A stretch of 64,000 bases of DNA from Planctomycetota bacterium (GTDB lineage: Bacteria > Planctomycetota > MHYJ01 > WSZJ01): contig JACPRD010000214.1 in assembly GCA_016190145.1 (NCBI GenBank), positions 1 through 64,000 of the forward strand. The letters are read 5' to 3'. Made by a program: the position numbers and the translations under genes. The notes under the pieces were generated by a model. The model ran no database searches and had not been told where the DNA came from. It was given only the letters and a program-made list of their open reading frames with translations. Of the stretch, positions 6,017 through 15,400 are shown piece after piece. Within the stretch, counting starts at the first letter, position 1, and each line of letters opens with the position of its first letter.

Positions 6017-8898
6017 GAGCCGCCCTGCTGCTGCTCGCGGCCGCGGGTCTGGCCTCGGCCCAGGATTCCCGGGAAGCGGCGATCGCGGAGAGCGTGGCCG
6101 CGCTGGAATCGCCGGACCCGGGAGCGCGGCGGCTGGCGGCGCAGTCGCTCACGCGATTTGGAGACCAGGCGGTCCCGCCGCTCGAGGCCCGGGCCGGGCA
6201 TCCCGACGGAAGCGTCCGGCGCGAGGCCGCCTGGACCCTCGCCGAAATCGGCACCGGCCGCGCCCGGACGGCGCTCGAGAAATTCGCCCGGGACGTGCTC
6301 TGGACGGTCCGGGCGGAAGCCGCGCGCCGCGTCGCTCCCGGACCGGCGCTCGAGCTCCTGGCGCGGGATCCCGTGTGGCGCGTCCGGGCGGCCGCGGCCG
6401 CGCACGCGAACCCCGGCGTCCTCCGGACACTTTTCGCGGACCGCGACCGCGACGTCCGTTTCGCCGCCGCCCGCGCCATGGTCTCGCTCGGAGACCGGTC
6501 GTTCCGCAAAGAACTCGCGGCGTTCCTCGCCGACCCCGCGCTCTCGGACCTCGGCCTCGATTTGTTCGCAAGCGTCGGCACCGCCGCGGACCTCGACGCC
6601 CTCCGCCCCCTGTTCACGGGTCCGGACCCCGCGCTCGCCGTCCGCGCCCTGCGCGCCGCTTCCCAGGCCGGATGCGACGTCGCCGCCGACATCGAGAATT
6701 GGCTGGCCGGGACGGAGTCGCTCTGCGCCGAACCTGGAGCCGCCGAACGCCAGCTCGGCGCGGAGCGGGTCCAGGTTCTCGAGGGACTCGGCGCGGCGGC
6801 CGTTCCGGCCGTCGCAAAACGCCTCGCCCTCCCCCGCTGCGGCCTCCGCTACAACTACGCGCTCTTCCTCGGCGCCCACGGCGCCGCGCGCGACGCCACC
6901 CTCCTCCTTCCTCTCCTGCGCGACGAAGCGTTCGAAACGCGGCTTGCCGCGTTCGACGCGCTGCGGCGGCTCGACGCGTCGGCCGCGCGCGCCGAGGCCC
7001 CCACGCTCCTGGCCGACCATGCCGCGGCAGTCCGCCAGCTCGCCGTCGCCTCGCTCGGGGCCACGCCCGAGGGCCGCACCCGGCTGCGCACGGAACTCCC
7101 GGCCGCCACTCCCGAAACCGCCGCCGTCATCCTCAACACGCTGCAGGCCGTCGCCGAGCCCGAAACGGACGCGGTGATGGAGACCGAATCCCGCTCCCCC
7201 GACCCGGCCAGGCGTCTCGCGGCCGCGCTGTACTTCACCCGCCATATGCGGCCGGCCTGGCTCAAGGGCGTCGACGCGGCCCTCGCCGGCGAGACTTCCG
7301 AGGATGTCCGGTTCGTCATCGTCCGGGCCCTCGCGGCCGATCCGCGCGCCTGGCGCACGACGCTGGCCACCACCGCGAACGACCCTTCCGAAGCGATCCG
7401 ATGCACGTCGCTCGAGGCGCTGGGCGCACTGGAGGACCCGGGACTCGCGCCGGTCTTCCGCGGCGCCCTGCAGGCCGGCCCCGCGCGCGTCCGGACGCGC
7501 GCCGTCGAGGCGCTCGATCGCTCCGTCGGTCGGGAAGAAACCGCCGACTTCACACCGCTCGTCCTGGACCTGGTCCCGTCGGTGCGGGAAGCGGCGGTGC
7601 GCGCGCTCAAGCGCCGCCCGGTGACCGCGGCCTTCGAGCCCCTGCTCAAGGCGGCGCGCGATCCCGAAATCACCATCCGGTGGCTCGCGCTCGAGGGAGT
7701 CGCCGGCTACCCGGAAGAAACTGCTGTCCCCGCTCTCCAGGCCCTCCTCAAGGAAGAAACCGAACCCCTCGTGCGGGCCCAACTCGCCCGCGTCTCCGCG
7801 AAGTTCTCCTCTTCCGTCGAGTTCCTCGTGAAACAGGCGCCCGACGAAACTTCGACGGAATCACGCGCGGCGTTCGTCGCGGCGGTGGCGGAAGCGGGGG
7901 GTGCGGGGGCGCAGCCGTTCCTGGCGAAATTCGCGCAGGATCCGGACGCGCTGGTGCGGGTGGCCGTCGCGCAGGGGATGGGCCTGGCGCCCTTTGCGGC
8001 CGACCTGAAGCTGCTGGGCACGCTGGCGCGCGACGCGGACACCGAGGTGCGGCTCGCCGCGGTGGGGGCCGTGGGTCAGGTTCCGGGAGAGCGCGCGTCG
8101 GCCGCCCTGTGGCGCGCCGTGGAGGATCCGTCCCCCGCCGTCCGGCGCGAGGCGCTCGCGGGCCTCGCCCGCCGCGGCGACCGCGACGCCGTCGTCACGT
8201 GGCTCGACCGGGCGGGCGACACCGAAGATGAACGCCTCGGCGCGGCCGAGATCCTCCTCTTCGCCGAACACCCCGAGACCGCGCTCGAAATCCTGACGGC
8301 GCGCCGCCCGATGAGTTCGACCGCGCTCTCGCTCGCGGGCTGGGCGGCGCTTCAACTCGGGCTGTTCGAGGCGGCCGAGGCGTACTTCCTCCGGGCCGAC
8401 GCGGCCGGCGCTCCCCGCGAAGAGGGAACCGACCAGGCGATCCTCGCGCGCGCCCTCGCCGCCGCGCGCGAGGGCCGGCCCGAAGCGCCCGCTCTCATCG
8501 AGGATGCCGTTTCGGGCGAACGCGCCGACCCGCTGTCACTCTCCAATGCGGCCTACGTCCTCGCCGAAAACATGCTCCTGCCGGAGCTCGCCCTCTCCCT
8601 CGCCCGCCGCGCCGCCGCGGCCAGGGGACGCCACGAAATCCTCGACACCCTGGGCTGGGCCCTGCTCCGCTCGGGACGGACCGCGGAGGCCCTCCGCACC
8701 TTCGAAGACATGCGCCCACCCCTCGCCATCGCCTGGCTCCACCGCGCCTGCGCCGAGTGCGCCGCCGGACGGCCTGACGCCGCGGCCCTCAGCCTCCGCC
8801 GCGCCCTCTCCATGGACCACGCCCTCGCCCCGCGCGCGAAGGCCAACTCCCTCCTCTCCCCCCTCTTCTCGCGCGACGAACTCGGAGCGTGGAAATGA
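6013..8898 (+). CDS. Secreted HEAT-repeat protein with C-terminal TPR region
   Basis: The 961-residue protein starts with a signal peptide (MRAALLLLAAAGLASAQ). About residues 25-720 are an alpha-solenoid of HEAT/PBS-lyase-type repeats, with recurring patterns such as VRREAAWTLAEIG, VRAEAARRVAPG and VRREALAGLARRGD. The last 200 or so residues switch to TPR-like helices (DTLGWALLRSGRTAEALRTF). Such proteins are scaffolds, and no catalytic motif is visible. It is translationally coupled to nnrD upstream and to the lipoprotein gene downstream (ATGA overlaps), so the three form one unit. Its partner is unknown. Periplasmic location is inferred from the signal peptide. Confidence 0.82.
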   Translation: MRAALLLLAAAGLASAQDSREAAIAESVAALESPDPGARRLAAQSLTRFGDQAVPPLEARAGHPDGSVRREAAWTLAEIGTGRARTALEKFARDVLWTVRAEAARRVAPGPALELLARDPVWRVRAAAAAHANPGVLRTLFADRDRDVRFAAARAMVSLGDRSFRKELAAFLADPALSDLGLDLFASVGTAADLDALRPLFTGPDPALAVRALRAASQAGCDVAADIENWLAGTESLCAEPGAAERQLGAERVQVLEGLGAAAVPAVAKRLALPRCGLRYNYALFLGAHGAARDATLLLPLLRDEAFETRLAAFDALRRLDASAARAEAPTLLADHAAAVRQLAVASLGATPEGRTRLRTELPAATPETAAVILNTLQAVAEPETDAVMETESRSPDPARRLAAALYFTRHMRPAWLKGVDAALAGETSEDVRFVIVRALAADPRAWRTTLATTANDPSEAIRCTSLEALGALEDPGLAPVFRGALQAGPARVRTRAVEALDRSVGREETADFTPLVLDLVPSVREAAVRALKRRPVTAAFEPLLKAARDPEITIRWLALEGVAGYPEETAVPALQALLKEETEPLVRAQLARVSAKFSSSVEFLVKQAPDETSTESRAAFVAAVAEAGGAGAQPFLAKFAQDPDALVRVAVAQGMGLAPFAADLKLLGTLARDADTEVRLAAVGAVGQVPGERASAALWRAVEDPSPAVRREALAGLARRGDRDAVVTWLDRAGDTEDERLGAAEILLFAEHPETALEILTARRPMSSTALSLAGWAALQLGLFEAAEAYFLRADAAGAPREEGTDQAILARALAAAREGRPEAPALIEDAVSGERADPLSLSNAAYVLAENMLLPELALSLARRAAAARGRHEILDTLGWALLRSGRTAEALRTFEDMRPPLAIAWLHRACAECAAGRPDAAALSLRRALSMDHALAPRAKANSLLSPLFSRDELGAWK

Positions 8899-9671
8899 CA
8901 CGCCTCGCCCTCGCCGCCGCCCTGCTCGCCGGCGGCTGCATCCGGAACAACACGCCGGAATCGGACGCGAAAACGCTCGCGGAAATCGACGCGGAAATCG
9001 CGGAACGCCAGGCCGCCATCCAGGACCTCGGCGCGAAAATCTCCATGAGCGCCGAGGGACTCGAACGCTCCGGCAGCTTCTCCGGCGACATGACCTGGCT
9101 CCCACCGGACAGCTTCCGCCTCGACGCGTTCAAACAGGTCGGCCCTCACTTCTTCACGTTCATCACCGTCGGAGATCGCTTCCTCCTCCACATCATCCCC
9201 GACGGCAAGGCGGTCGTGGGAAACCTCAAGGGCCAGGAGCGCAGACACCCCGAGCTGACGGCGGCGTTCGCGTGGCTCGCGGAGCGGCCGGAACCGGGGG
9301 ATTCGCGGGAGATCGAGGAGGAAGCGGCGGACCATTTCATCGTGGCGACGCGCCGGGGGGGAACCGTGGTGCGCCGGCAGCGCGTGGAACGGCCGAGCCT
9401 GTTCGTGACGGAGGTCGCGCTGTACGGGGCGGACGGGAAGGAGACATCGAGGGTCGCGATTTCTGATTACCGAGCGGTCAAACCTCCTGCGGCGAAGCCG
9501 GGGCCGGAGGCATGGATCCCGTGGAGGGTGGTGGTGCGGGGCAGGACCGACGAGGGCCGCGACTATGTCCTGGAAACGAAGATGCGGATCGTCTACCTGA
9601 ACGAAGGCGTCGAACCGGGCCTGTTCGACCTCACTCCCCCGGAGGGGATCGGGGTCGAGGAGGCGAAATAG
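8895..9671 (+). CDS. Lipoprotein, DUF4292/LolA-like
   Basis: Predicted lipoprotein of 258 residues. The lipobox LLAGGC lies near residues 10-15 when translation starts at the ATG at 8895, whose ATGA overlaps the HEAT-protein stop. A short coiled segment (AEIDAEIAERQAAIQDLG) is followed by strand-rich sequence of the type seen in outer-membrane lipoprotein-sorting-like proteins (GERSGSFSGDMTW..., FDLTPPEGI at the end). The family is a beta half-barrel that holds lipids or lipoproteins. The assignment rests on general pattern, not a single diagnostic motif. Confidence 0.68.
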   Translation: MTRLALAAALLAGGCIRNNTPESDAKTLAEIDAEIAERQAAIQDLGAKISMSAEGLERSGSFSGDMTWLPPDSFRLDAFKQVGPHFFTFITVGDRFLLHIIPDGKAVVGNLKGQERRHPELTAAFAWLAERPEPGDSREIEEEAADHFIVATRRGGTVVRRQRVERPSLFVTEVALYGADGKETSRVAISDYRAVKPPAAKPGPEAWIPWRVVVRGRTDEGRDYVLETKMRIVYLNEGVEPGLFDLTPPEGIGVEEAK

Positions 9672-9678
9672 CGAGGCC

Positions 9679-9969
9679 CTACTTCTCCCGCTTCAGCTGG
9701 TCCGCCACCCCCTTGACGCCGTCCACCTTCCCGGCCGCGTCGCACGCCGCTTTCGCCGCCGCGCCATCGGCGACGCTTCCCGAAAGGACGACGCGCCCGT
9801 CGAGGCATTCGACCCGCACGCGGAGGCGGTCCACTCCCGGGACGCGCGAGAGCGCGCGGTTCACGTCCGCCTCGATCGCGTGGTCGTCGATCCGGTCTTC
9901 GTCGGTCCGTCCCCCGTCCCCGCCGCAGCCGGCGAGGAGGACCGCGGCCGCCAGCAGCCAGCGTCTCAT
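9679..9969 (-). CDS. BON-domain lipoprotein
   Basis: The 96-residue protein has the lipobox LLAGC at about 11-15 and then one BON domain. The domain shows DRIDDHAIEADVNRALSR, VECLDGRVVLSGSV and a final KVDGVKGVADQL, the usual BON pattern. BON domains bind membranes or phospholipids in periplasmic proteins such as OsmY. The ATG at 9969 overlaps the stop of the AsmA-like gene as ATGA, so the two envelope genes are coupled. The longer antisense frame upstream is a shadow of the AsmA-like gene. Confidence 0.85.
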   Translation of the reverse strand: MRRWLLAAAVLLAGCGGDGGRTDEDRIDDHAIEADVNRALSRVPGVDRLRVRVECLDGRVVLSGSVADGAAAKAACDAAGKVDGVKGVADQLKREK

Positions 9970-11201
9970 TTCCGCTCCTTCCCCCCGCCCAGCGCCCGGA
10001 AGAACGCCTTGAGCGGCTTCGAGATCACGCGAAGCGGCACCGTCTCCGCCACGGGCTCCGTCCAGGTGCCGTGCACTTCGATGCAGACGAGGAAGTTCCT
10101 TCTGATGAAGTCGCCGACCGGCTCCTCGCTTTCGTCGAGCGCCTCGAGCCCGTCGGGCGGATCCGTGGCGAACCTCGGCACGAACGTCAGGTCGACCCTC
10201 CGGCCCTCGAACAGAATGTCGCCCCCGCCGAACAGGCACGGCCCGCGCGAGAGGAACTGCATGCGCTCGACCTCGACGCGATCCGCGCGGAGCTTGAAGT
10301 CGCAGCGCGTCGTGTCGATCACCGTCTCGCCGGGCGCCTCGAGCCGCAGCACGTTGAAGACCGACAGCAGCACCGGGATCTCGTAGAGCCGCCCCTCGCG
10401 CACCTCGAGCCATCCCGCTCCCAGCGGCGGACCGTCCGCGATCCGGTCGAGCGTGAGAAACGCGTCCAGCTTGCCGCCCAGTTTCCGCGATTCGAGCGCC
10501 GTGCCGCGCGCGAGCTCCTCGACCCCCGCGCCGGCGACATTGAACTGAAGCGCCCACCCGTCGTTGCCGTGAGTGCCGACCCATCCGGAGGATGAAATCC
10601 GGCCCGTGTAGGCGAGGCCCTCCAGCCGGTCGAGCACGAACCTCCGGGGCTCCACCCCGATCCGCCCGTTGACCCCGTGGAAAACGGCGGTCCCGGCGCC
10701 GGTCTGCAGCTCGATGCGGCCGTCGACCACGTCCACGATCTCCAGCGGGCTCGCCTCGGTGTCCTCCGTGTGCTCGAGCGCGAGAATGTCCTGCAGGTCC
10801 CATCTCCCGTCCGCCGCCAGCGTGAGCCGGAATTCCGGACGGATCAGCGTCAGCCGGTTCACCCTCCGCTTCCCCTCGCCCCACAACGGCCGGTCGTAGG
10901 AGAGGATCATCCTCTCCGCGCGCCCCAGGACGCGGCCGGAGGCGTGCGTCAGCGTGATCCCGCGCAGCTCGATGTCGTCGAATCCCAGCGACGCCCACTT
11001 CACGTCGAATTTCCCCAGGATGCGCGCGCCCACGAGATCGCGCGCGCGCTGGCAGATGAGGAGCGGCGCGATCACCCACACCGCGATCACGACGAGCCCG
11101 AGGCTGGGAAGCGCCGCGTAGACGATCGCCCGCCGCTTCAGACCCCGCCACCGCGATCGCGCGGGCGCGGCTTCCTTCGGTTCCGTGGTCGTGCCGGTCA
11201 T
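9966..11201 (-). CDS. AsmA/DUF748-like inner-membrane protein
   Basis: The 411-residue protein has one N-terminal membrane anchor (about 27-50, AIVYAALPSLGLVVIAVWVI) followed by a periplasmic beta-rich domain. LTLIRPEFRLTLAADGRWDLQDIL near 115-140 and a terminal dicarboxylate-like block (RRVDLTFVPRF) are typical of AsmA/TamB-type lipid-transfer bridge proteins. It is much shorter than TamB, so it would be a small AsmA-like member. It probably handles outer-membrane lipids together with the coupled BON lipoprotein. The function is inferred from fold family only. Confidence 0.72.
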   Translation of the reverse strand: MTGTTTEPKEAAPARSRWRGLKRRAIVYAALPSLGLVVIAVWVIAPLLICQRARDLVGARILGKFDVKWASLGFDDIELRGITLTHASGRVLGRAERMILSYDRPLWGEGKRRVNRLTLIRPEFRLTLAADGRWDLQDILALEHTEDTEASPLEIVDVVDGRIELQTGAGTAVFHGVNGRIGVEPRRFVLDRLEGLAYTGRISSSGWVGTHGNDGWALQFNVAGAGVEELARGTALESRKLGGKLDAFLTLDRIADGPPLGAGWLEVREGRLYEIPVLLSVFNVLRLEAPGETVIDTTRCDFKLRADRVEVERMQFLSRGPCLFGGGDILFEGRRVDLTFVPRFATDPPDGLEALDESEEPVGDFIRRNFLVCIEVHGTWTEPVAETVPLRVISKPLKAFFRALGGGKERK

Positions 11202-11240
11202 TCCGTCAGTTTACTCCGGCGGGGGGCGAACCGGACGTCC

Positions 11241-12347
11241 TCAGGCGGAAGGATGCCGGGTCCGGCGCCACTCCGTCAGTCCGTCCCCAAAGTTCTTCAG
11301 TCCCTTCTGAAGGACGTCGCGCTCGCCGCCGAATCCCACGCGCAGATAGCCTTTCGCCCAGAAGAAATCTCCCGGCACGACGAGCGTCGAGTACTTTTCG
11401 TGAAGGAACCGGGCGAAATCCCACGAAGAGACGCCGTGTCGGAGCCGGAGGAAGGCCACCGTGCCCCCGTCGGGACGGATCCAGTCGAGATCGTCCCGCC
11501 CCTCCACGAACTCCGTGAGCAGCGGCAGGTTCTCCCCGACGATGGCGCGCGTGCGGCTCAGGAGGCGATCGAGCTGCCGGAACGCGACGAGGGTGACCTG
11601 CTCGCAGAGGAACGAACCCAGGACAGAGAGGTGATTGCGGATCAGCTCGATGCGGCGCGCGAGGTCCTCGTTGCAGAGGATCCAGCCGACGCGCAGTCCG
11701 TCGAGTCCGTAGAGTTTCGAGAGCGATGCGATCGACACGGCGCTGGGCTCGATCTTGAACGCCGGCGGCGGAGGAGTCCCCTCGAAGACGAAGTCGCGGA
11801 AGACCTCGCTGCACACCACCGTGGTCCCGTGATCGCGCGCGACCTGGCAGATCGCGCGCAGCCGCTCGGGGTCGGTGGCCACGCCGCTCGGATTGTGAAG
11901 ATTCGTCATCCACGCGACGCGCGTGTTGCGGGAAATCCGCCGCTGGAACGACTCGAGGTCGATCTGGAATCCCTTCTCGTACGGCCGCTCCAGAATCCTC
12001 ACGTCGCAGCCGATCGACACCGGCAGCCGGTACAGCGGTTCGTAGTTCGGCACCTCGAGCAGCACCTGGTGGCCCGGCTCCAGGAGAGCGAAGGAAACCA
12101 GGGCGATGGCCATGGAAGCGCCGTCCGTGAGGACCACGTTGGCCGGGGAGACGTCGAACCGGGCGGCGATGGCCTTGAGGAGTTCCGGGTGCCCGCGGTA
12201 ATTCTGTCCGGTGAACTCCAGGTCCCGCAGGGTGACGCCGAGATCGGCGGGGGTCAGCGATTTGACGGCGGGATTGGCGAGGTCGAATTTATAGCGACCG
12301 AAGTGATCCTTCATCCACTCCAGGTAACCGATCGGCTGGAACTGCAT
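11241..12347 (-). CDS. PLP-dependent aminotransferase, class I/II
   Basis: Fold-type I aminotransferase of 368 residues. YRGHPELLKAIAARF, LHNPSG (Asn near 167), a CSEVFRDF segment and the PLP-lysine motif SLSKLYGLDGLRVGW (Lys near 228) are present. The final Arg that binds the substrate carboxylate lies in LRVGFGG. The substrate cannot be assigned. The motif set is that of aspartate/aromatic or alanine-type transaminases. In the usual 'SDEVY' position it reads SEVF, with Asp replaced by a Cys-Ser-Glu context (CSEVF). That is unusual because the Asp normally pairs with the PLP ring nitrogen. Confidence 0.88.
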   Translation of the reverse strand: MQFQPIGYLEWMKDHFGRYKFDLANPAVKSLTPADLGVTLRDLEFTGQNYRGHPELLKAIAARFDVSPANVVLTDGASMAIALVSFALLEPGHQVLLEVPNYEPLYRLPVSIGCDVRILERPYEKGFQIDLESFQRRISRNTRVAWMTNLHNPSGVATDPERLRAICQVARDHGTTVVCSEVFRDFVFEGTPPPPAFKIEPSAVSIASLSKLYGLDGLRVGWILCNEDLARRIELIRNHLSVLGSFLCEQVTLVAFRQLDRLLSRTRAIVGENLPLLTEFVEGRDDLDWIRPDGGTVAFLRLRHGVSSWDFARFLHEKYSTLVVPGDFFWAKGYLRVGFGGERDVLQKGLKNFGDGLTEWRRTRHPSA

Positions 12348-12473
12348 TTCGCCTCCGTCAGCCCCCCTGCTGTCCGCGAAAATGTACTGCTGCTCAAACG
12401 GCCGTTCGGACGCTGCTATTCCATGAACGTCATGGGCGCCCGAAGCGTTCGCGAATTTCGCGGACTTCGCGCA

Positions 12474-15400
12474 CTATTTCTTCGGTTTCAGTTGAAGGAC
12501 CTTTTCCTGGGCGTCCTTCGGCACGCCGGCCTTCTTCATGTACTCGCGGAGACTGGCCTCGGGGAGGAAGAACAGCGCGGCCGCGGCCCCTCCGACGAGA
12601 AGGAGGAACAGGACGAGGACGACGAGGAGACCTTTTCCGCGCTTCTTCGGAGCGGCCTCCTTTTCGGCGGCCGGCGCGGCGGCCTTGTCGGTTGCGGCCG
12701 GTTCCGCAGGCGCTTCGCCGGCGGGCTTCTCTTTCGAAGCGAGGGCTTCTGCGGCGGCGGCATCGGTCGGCGACTCGAGGACATTCTCGACCTTGTCGAC
12801 TTCGTCCACCTTGTCGAGCGTCTTGACCTCGTCGACCTTGTCGACTTCGTCCACCTTGTCGAGCGTCTTGACCTCGTCGACCTTGTCGACCTCGTCCACC
12901 TTGTCGAGCGTCTTGACCTCGTCGACCTTGTCGACCTCGTCCACCTTGTCGGCGGTCTTGACCTCGTCGACCTTCTCGACCTCGTCCACCTTGTCGGCGG
13001 TCTCGACCTCGTCCACCTTGTCGGCGGTCTTGACCTCGTCCACCTTGTCGAGAGTCCTCACCTCGTCGACCTTCTCGACCTCGTCCACCTTGTCGAGCGT
13101 CTTGACCTCGTCGACCTTCTCAATTCCCGCGGTCGGTTCGACCTTGACGATGGCGGAAACTTCCTCGACCCTGCCCGTGCCCTCGCCTTCCGGCGCCCTC
13201 AACTCGGCCGCAGGCAGTCCCGCGATCCCCGCCCCGTCCACCGGCGCTCCCTCGACCGGCTGCGGCTCCGTAACGGGCACGGGTCCCTCCTCCTTCGCAG
13301 GAGCAGGAGGCTCCACCACCGCCGTCCCGGGCGAAGGCCCCGCGGCGGCCCGCGCCGGCTCGCTCATCCATCCCGGCCCGAACTCGGCCGTTTGCGGCGC
13401 GATCGAAGACTCCACCGGGGAAGCGGCAACCGCAGCCGCCGGGGACGCGACCACAGTCGCGACCAATGGAGCCGCAGGCTCGACTACCGGCACGACTTCC
13501 TCCATCGGCGCCGAAGCGGCCGGCGGCTCTTCCGCGGCAGGCGCAACTTCCTCGAAGGGCGCATTGGACGAAGCGTCCTCCGCGATCGGCTTCAGGTCTC
13601 CGACCGTCTCGAGTTCCTGAATCGGCTTCAGCTCTTCCAGGACCTCCGCCTCTTCGATCGGTTTCAGTTCCTCCACCGCTGCCGCGGGCACCACCAGCAT
13701 TGCGATCCGAGCCTTCGCATCGGCCGGGGCCGCCGGCGGCGCCTCCGGGATCGGCTCGACTTCGGTCACGTCGTCGATCGGCTCGACTTCGGCCGCTTCC
13801 TCGATTGCCTCGACCTCGACCGCGTCCTCGATCGGTTCCACCTCCGCCGGTTCATCCAGCGGCTTGACCTCTGCGGGTTCCTCCATCGGCTTCAATTCCG
13901 GCACCGCTGCCGCAGGCGCCTCCGCCACCGGCTTCAATTCTTCGACCTCCTCCTCCACCCGTTCGACGGCCAGTTCGACCGGCTCCACGTCGGCCCCGTG
14001 GGCCTCCGCCGGCTCAGGCTCCACCGGCGCGGGCGGCTCCGCGGCCGCCTCGACGGCGGGGAGTTTGACGGCGGCGAAGTGGTCGCTGGGGGGAGCGATG
14101 ATCTGGAATTCGAAGTCCGGGCGGGCATCCAATTCCTTCACCGCGGCCACCGCTGCGGGGGAAGGTTCGACGGGCGCCGGAGCGGGCTCCACGGCCGGGG
14201 GCGCCGGTTCGGGCGCGGGCGCCGGTTCGGCCGCGGGCGCCGGTTCGGGCGCGGGCGCTGGAGCCTCCGCCACCGGCTCGGAAGCCGGCGGCGCCTCGGT
14301 TGTCATCGCCTTCACCGTCTCGGACAGGAATTCCTCGGTCGACGGCTGCTTCGCCGCCTCTGCCACCGGCGCCTCGGACGTGGCCTCAGACGGCGCCTCT
14401 GCGGGCGCTGAAGAGGCCTCCTCGTCGTCTCCCAGGTCCGGAAGCGCCGACGTGTCAACCAGCCCGCTCGTCACGCTCACCCGCTCGAACTCCGCAGGGG
14501 CATCGTCCTCCTTCGGCGCTTTCTTTTTCCCGACGACCGGCGCGTCCTCCGCCGGCGCCGCCTCCTTCTTCGGCGGCACCGCCATTTCCTCATCCGCCGC
14601 GGGCTTCTTCTTCGGCGGCGGCGGCGCGGGCTCGTCGTCCAGGTCCGGAAGCGCCGACGTGTCCACCAGTCCGCTCGTCACGCTCACCCGCTCGATCTCC
14701 GCTGGGGCTTCGTCCTCCTTCGGCGCCTTCTTCTTCCCCACGACCGGCGCGTCCTCCGCCGGCGCCGCCTTCTTCTTCGGCGGCACTGCCATGTCCTCGT
14801 CCGCCGCGGGCTTCTTCTTCTTCGGCGGCGGCGCGGGCTCGTCGTCCAGGTCCGGAAGGGCCGACGTGTCCACCAGCCCGCTCGTCACGCTCACCCGCTC
14901 GATCTCCGCGGGGCCGTCGTCCTCCTTCGGCGCCTTCTTCTTCCCGACGACCGGCGCGTCCTCCGCCGGGGCCGCCTTCTTCTTCGCCGGTACCACCATG
15001 TCCTCGTCCGCCGCGGGCTTCTTCTTCGGCGGCGGCGCGGGCTCGTCGTCCAGGTCCGGAAGGGCCGACGTGTCCACGAGACCGCTTCCGATCGACACCT
15101 TCTCGATCTTCGCCGGCGCCCCGTCGTCTTCCTCGGGCGGCGGAGCGGCCGACTTCTTCGCCTGCGCTCCCTTCAGTCCCTTTTCAGGAGGCGCCGTCTC
15201 AATCGAATCCATCGCCTTGAGCGCGTCAGACAGGTACGCCTCGGTCCCCTGCGTCGCCTTGCTCGTCCTCGGTTTCACGGGCGTATCGAGCGCGTCCGCC
15301 ATGGCGGCGATGCCCATGCCGGTGCCGGGAGTTTCCACGGGACGGGTGCGGGGAGGTCCCTTCGCGCCGCCGACCGACGGATGCTCCCCGCTGGAGATGA

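Noticed and set aside
10677..14411. Plus-strand open frame of about 1240 codons
   Set aside because: Antisense to the AsmA-like, aminotransferase and repeat-protein genes. Composition is Arg/His/Gly-rich low complexity typical of GC-rich shadow frames, with no domain.
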